Part shown: positions 15,170 through 17,224 of the stretch, piece after piece
Position numbering within the stretch: position 1 is the stretch's first letter
Layout: each line of letters opens with the position of its first letter
DNA from: JAYTQG01 sp043746815
GTDB taxonomy: Bacteria; Actinomycetota; Thermoleophilia; Miltoncostaeales; Miltoncostaeaceae
Direction: 5' to 3'
Assembly: GCA_043746815.1 (NCBI GenBank)
Contig: JAYTQG010000218.1
Location: forward strand, 1-17,224
DNA length: 17,224 nt
The notes under the pieces: model-generated
The model's input: only the letters and a program-made list of their open reading frames with translations
The model's database searches: none
Told to the model about the DNA's origin: nothing
Made by a program: the position numbers and the translations under genes

Positions 15170-15571
15170 TCAGACGGGTCCGATGCGCTCCCGGACCCAC
15201 ACTTCGATCTCCGGCAAGTCGATGTCACCGGCGGCGACGCCACGGACGAACCGTTCATCGTCGTCGATCGTTCCTGATGCCCAAGACCTGCCGTTGATCA
15301 ACGCGAACGTCTTCGCAGTGACGTAGGCGCACCGCTTGTTTCCGTCCGGCAGCGGATGGTTCTTCGCGAGATGGTGCAAGAGAACCGCGACCTTCGTCTC
15401 GAACGCCGGGTACTCCTCGTGATCACCAAATCCGGCCGCAGGCGAGTGCAAGGCGGATTCGGCCAGTCCAATCCTCGGCAGGTTCCGCAGTGCCTTCCGG
15501 CTCATGCCGGTGACGTGCTCCGCGATCCGAACGAACCTGTCGAGGTCGATGTACTCGACCTCTGCGCTCAC
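15170..15571 (-). CDS. doc: Doc-type toxin (Fic/Doc fold, death-on-curing family)
   Basis: This is a 133-aa cytoplasmic protein. The Fic/Doc catalytic motif is HPLPDGNKR at residues 72-80, with H72, D76, N78, K79 and R80 in place. Residue 74 is Leu where Phe is commoner. The N-terminus (YIDLDRFVRIAEHVTG) is typical of Doc. The fold continues through ETKVAVLLHHLAKN before the motif and ends soon after it (EIEVWVRERIG), which is the short Doc length, not full Fic. Phage P1 Doc phosphorylates elongation factor Tu and stalls translation; a similar act is inferred here. The GTG start overlaps the stop of a small upstream gene by four bases, the usual antitoxin-toxin arrangement. It converges with the AlkZ-like gene. 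Confidence 0.88.
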   Translation of the reverse strand: MSAEVEYIDLDRFVRIAEHVTGMSRKALRNLPRIGLAESALHSPAAGFGDHEEYPAFETKVAVLLHHLAKNHPLPDGNKRCAYVTAKTFALINGRSWASGTIDDDERFVRGVAAGDIDLPEIEVWVRERIGPV

Positions 15572-15747
15572 CTCGACAGACGCTCCAGAAGCTCGGCATC
15601 GTCGACGAGAACCTTCGCGAGGAGCGCCTCGAACTCAGCGTCAGAAACCTTCGACGCCTTCCCGTTCATCGCAGCTCCGTCAGGAGACTGCGCTGGCGCA
15701 GGTTCAGAGGCGCGCACATCGCTCGTCCTATTTGGGCGCTCTGCCAT
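15568..15747 (-). CDS. Probable Doc antitoxin, 59 aa
   Basis: This small frame, directly upstream of the Doc gene, overlaps it by GTGA. It reads MAERPNRTSD at the N-terminus, then a Pro/Ala/Ser-rich stretch. The end is a charged, amphipathic helix (SDAEFEALLAKVLVDDAELLERLSR in two segments around the Lys-Val). A C-terminal helix that wraps Doc is how Phd-type antitoxins neutralise their partner. The usual N-terminal DNA-binding Phd domain is missing, so autoregulation is not evident. The start at 15747 is supported by a leaderless promoter seven bases upstream. An internal ATG at 15669 with GGAG five bases before it would give 33 residues. I found no recognisable family, so the role rests on gene position and helix character. 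Confidence 0.65.
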   Translation of the reverse strand: MAERPNRTSDVRASEPAPAQSPDGAAMNGKASKVSDAEFEALLAKVLVDDAELLERLSR

Positions 15748-15754
15748 ACCAGGG

Positions 15755-15782
15755 AGGGTACCACCGGCTTGGGCGTTCTCAA
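15755..15782 (-). promoter_or_regulatory. Leaderless promoter of the Doc antitoxin-toxin operon
   Basis: Read on the minus strand, TTGAGA (15782-15777, five of six consensus bases) and TACCCT (15760-15755) are 16 bp apart. Seven bases then separate the -10 from the ATG at 15747. This supports the longer antitoxin start and an mRNA without a leader. Confidence 0.55.
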
Positions 15783-15844
15783 TACGACCCGTTTCAGGTC
15801 GCGGCCCACCGACGCAGCGTACCGGGCTTCACCGCCGAGACAAT

Positions 15845-16279
15845 TCACCTCGTGAGGTAGGCCGTGGGTCCTTCGGTGAGGCGCACGGTGCGCCAGAAGG
15901 AAACGCCGCTCGCCGACAAGGACGCCGCGACCCGGCCGGACGCTGGGACCACAATGACGGTCGCACTCGCGTTACCGTCAGTCCAACGCCGGATCACGCG
16001 CCCGGCCGGCACCAAGCTGCGGCAAGCACCGGCGGTTGCGTCGCAGACGGCAACCACAGGCTCCGACCTCGCTGCAACGAGGACCAACCGCCGCTCACCG
16101 GCCGTGCGGACTTTGAGACTCAGGAGACCGGTAGGAAGTTCTGACGGTAACGCGAAGCGCCGAAGTTTCCTCGCACCGATCAGCGCCATCCGATCCGAAT
16201 CACCCAGGTGACCTTCAAGCGTGACCTGGATGAAAGCCGACAACAGCGGCTGCCTCGTTGCCCCGAATCGGGGTGCCAT
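15845..16279 (-). CDS. Hypothetical protein, possibly the remnant of a longer gene
   Basis: This is a 144-residue frame with an ATG at 16279 but no Shine-Dalgarno and no signal peptide. The C-terminal 100 residues look protein-like and beta-rich (RRLVLVAARSEPVVAVCD, ASATVIVVPASGRVAASLS, SFWRTVRLTEGPTAYLTR), similar in style to the exported proteins elsewhere in this window. Upstream the same frame continues to a stop near 16355 through cysteine-rich sequence that does not look coding. The N-terminal start is therefore doubtful and the gene may have lost its 5' end. No family is recognised. The main alternative is a chance open frame, but the third-base GC preference and hydrophobic pattern favour coding. 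Confidence 0.45.
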   Translation of the reverse strand: MAPRFGATRQPLLSAFIQVTLEGHLGDSDRMALIGARKLRRFALPSELPTGLLSLKVRTAGERRLVLVAARSEPVVAVCDATAGACRSLVPAGRVIRRWTDGNASATVIVVPASGRVAASLSASGVSFWRTVRLTEGPTAYLTR

Positions 16280-16354
16280 CGCAGACGGGACTGACCCGCG
16301 CGTACGGCAGGTGCAGCAGCAAGGCCGATTGAGCGTTCCGGCGGCGCAAGAGAA

Positions 16355-16723
16355 TCATGAGGACGGCAACAGGTCGTCGTTGTCGCGAACCGATTTGAGG
16401 CGGTGACCGACGCTGACGATCGCGTCGATCGCGGGGAGGAGTTCTCGTCCGAGTTCGGTCAGGGCGTACTCGACGGTGGGTGGGCTGGTGGTCATGACGG
16501 TGCGGGTGACGACGCCGTCGGCGTTCAGCCGTGTGAGGCGACTGGAGAGCATTTTCGCGGAGATCGCACCGATGTCACCGCGCAGTTCGTTGAACCGCCG
16601 CGGCCCGTCGCGCAGGTACCACAGGATGTTCGGTGTCCACGCGCCACCGATCAGTGACAAGCACTCGGTAAGCGGACACGTGTCCGGAGGCGCAACAACG
16701 CGGGATGGGCGGTGGGTGACCAT
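16355..16723 (-). CDS. HxlR-family transcriptional regulator
   Basis: This is a 122-aa winged-helix regulator. The family signature is clear: CPLTECLSLIGGAWTPNILW (with the cysteine near residue 16 that is often redox-active), then LRDGPRRFNELRGDIGAISAKMLSSRLTRLNADGVV as the recognition helix and wing, and VEYALTELGRELLPAI as the C-terminal helix. The usual family length is 100-130 residues. The ATG at 16723 has AGGTGA four bases before it. HxlR proteins act as dimers on divergent promoters and sense reactive or electrophilic compounds or redox state. It faces away from the nitronate monooxygenase gene across a 73-bp gap, so that gene is the likely target. The ligand is unknown. Confidence 0.92.
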   Translation of the reverse strand: MVTHRPSRVVAPPDTCPLTECLSLIGGAWTPNILWYLRDGPRRFNELRGDIGAISAKMLSSRLTRLNADGVVTRTVMTTSPPTVEYALTELGRELLPAIDAIVSVGHRLKSVRDNDDLLPSS

Positions 16724-16796
16724 CGGTTCACCTGGTTACGAAATGGGCACTAGCAGTTGATTGCCTATGAGGTACAGGTCACCTACGGTAACCGAC
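16724..16796. promoter_or_regulatory. Divergent regulator/target promoter region
   Basis: For the plus-strand gene, TTGCCT (16761-16766) and TACGGT (16784-16789) are 17 bp apart. The -10 ends seven bases before the ATG at 16797, suggesting leaderless transcription. A short palindrome AGGT-C-ACCT lies between the two boxes. GGTTAC near 16732 and GTAACC near 16788 form a wider inverted pair. These could be HxlR binding sites; which is used is not known. Confidence 0.45.
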
Positions 16797-17224
16797 ATGA
16801 CGACCTCAAACACCCCCCGCGAGATGTGGCCAGCGACGCGCGTCAGTGACATGTTGGTGGTGCGCTACCCAATTGTTCAGGGCCCGTTCGGTGGCGGCCT
16901 GTCAACCGTCACGCTGGCTGCATGTGTTTCGAACGCTGGCGGATTGGGCTCGTTCGGGGCGCACTACCTCTCACCGGAGGAGATCACCGCACTGGTTGGC
17001 GACCTACGCGCCGCGACCGACAAGCCGTTCAACATTAACCTGTGGGTGTCGACCCGTGACATGCCGGAGTCCGACAGGACACGAGCGCGTTTCGACGCCG
17101 CCGTTGACGCCATCGCCCCGTTGTATCGCGATACCGGGGTCGCCCCACCGGTCTTCCCGGAGCGCTTCTCATCGGATCTCGAACGCCAAGCCGAAGCACT
17201 GATCGCCGCCAGACCACCGGTGTT
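16797..17224 (+). CDS. Nitronate monooxygenase (2-nitropropane dioxygenase family), N-terminal part
   Basis: This is the first 142 residues of an FMN-dependent nitronate monooxygenase, which oxidises toxic alkyl nitronates such as propionate-3-nitronate. The frame starts ATG at 16797 and is open at the window edge. The family start is clear: YPIVQGPFGGGLSTVTLAACVSNAGGLGSFG forms the first beta-alpha units of the TIM barrel, followed by YLSPEEITALVGDLRAATDKPFNINLWV. The FMN phosphate-binding and catalytic-histidine regions lie beyond the window. The gene is divergent from the HxlR regulator and probably controlled by it, as detoxifying oxidoreductases often are. Confidence 0.92.
   Translation, partial: MTTSNTPREMWPATRVSDMLVVRYPIVQGPFGGGLSTVTLAACVSNAGGLGSFGAHYLSPEEITALVGDLRAATDKPFNINLWVSTRDMPESDRTRARFDAAVDAIAPLYRDTGVAPPVFPERFSSDLERQAEALIAARPPV

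Noticed and set aside
15356..16144. 262-codon plus-strand frame
   Set aside because: It is antisense to the Doc gene, its antitoxin and the hypothetical gene, and is Arg/Ser-rich with no domain. The Doc motif on the minus strand is decisive.
16846..17202. 118-codon plus-strand frame at the right edge
   Set aside because: It is out of frame with the nitronate monooxygenase, whose conserved N-terminus reads from 16797.

Overview
The window is high-GC (roughly two thirds G+C by eye), gene-dense bacterial DNA with GTG starts, GTGA stop/start overlaps and several apparently leaderless genes. This fits an actinobacterium. Many short secreted proteins carry a lysine-rich CxxGxxxK...KC stretch, which I associate from memory with soil/freshwater Thermoleophilia (Solirubrobacterales). 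That placement is an inference. No rRNA, tRNA, CRISPR array or phage module was seen.

Layout. 1-1422: C-terminal half of an SF1 (Dna2/Upf1-type) helicase cut by the window edge, with a probable frameshift near nt 100-120. 1485-~1940: remnant of an MFS transporter lacking both ends. 2011-4388 (minus): two exported proteins, one with a lysine/proline linker and one with carboxypeptidase-regulatory-like beta domains. 4604-7911 (plus): four exported proteins in a row, the last two being tandem paralogues with conserved cysteines. 8031-9571: an AbiEi/AbiEii-type toxin-antitoxin pair behind a 38-bp dyad. 9653-10648: an aldo/keto reductase. 10778-11284: a small exported FN3-like protein. 11297-11588: repeat-rich DNA, made of a 13-bp hairpin, two perfect 75-bp tandem copies and a 239-bp segment bounded by 34-bp imperfect inverted repeats (MITE/REP-like). 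11628-14018 (minus): apparent three-gene unit of an exported PQQ-type beta-propeller, a 75-aa hypothetical protein and a lipoprotein. 14157-15164: a winged-helix AlkZ/YcaQ-like protein. 15170-15747 (minus): a Doc/Fic toxin with a 59-aa probable antitoxin. 15845-16279 (minus): a weakly supported hypothetical protein. 16355-16723 (minus): an HxlR-type regulator, divergent from a nitronate monooxygenase gene cut by the right edge.

How it works together. The window looks like an accessory region. It holds a string of exported proteins of unknown role, two toxin-antitoxin loci, transposon-like repeats and decayed genes. Cytoplasmic genes such as the AlkZ-like protein, the Doc antitoxin and the nitronate monooxygenase have recognisable -35/-10 boxes only 6-8 nt from the start codon, suggesting leaderless mRNAs. 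The exported-protein genes mostly carry Shine-Dalgarno sequences. The HxlR gene and the divergent monooxygenase form a classic regulator-target pair. I did not find a clearly new multi-gene system. The best candidates for novelty are the paralogous four-cysteine exported proteins, the propeller/75-aa/lipoprotein unit, the small Doc antitoxin and the inverted-repeat element.
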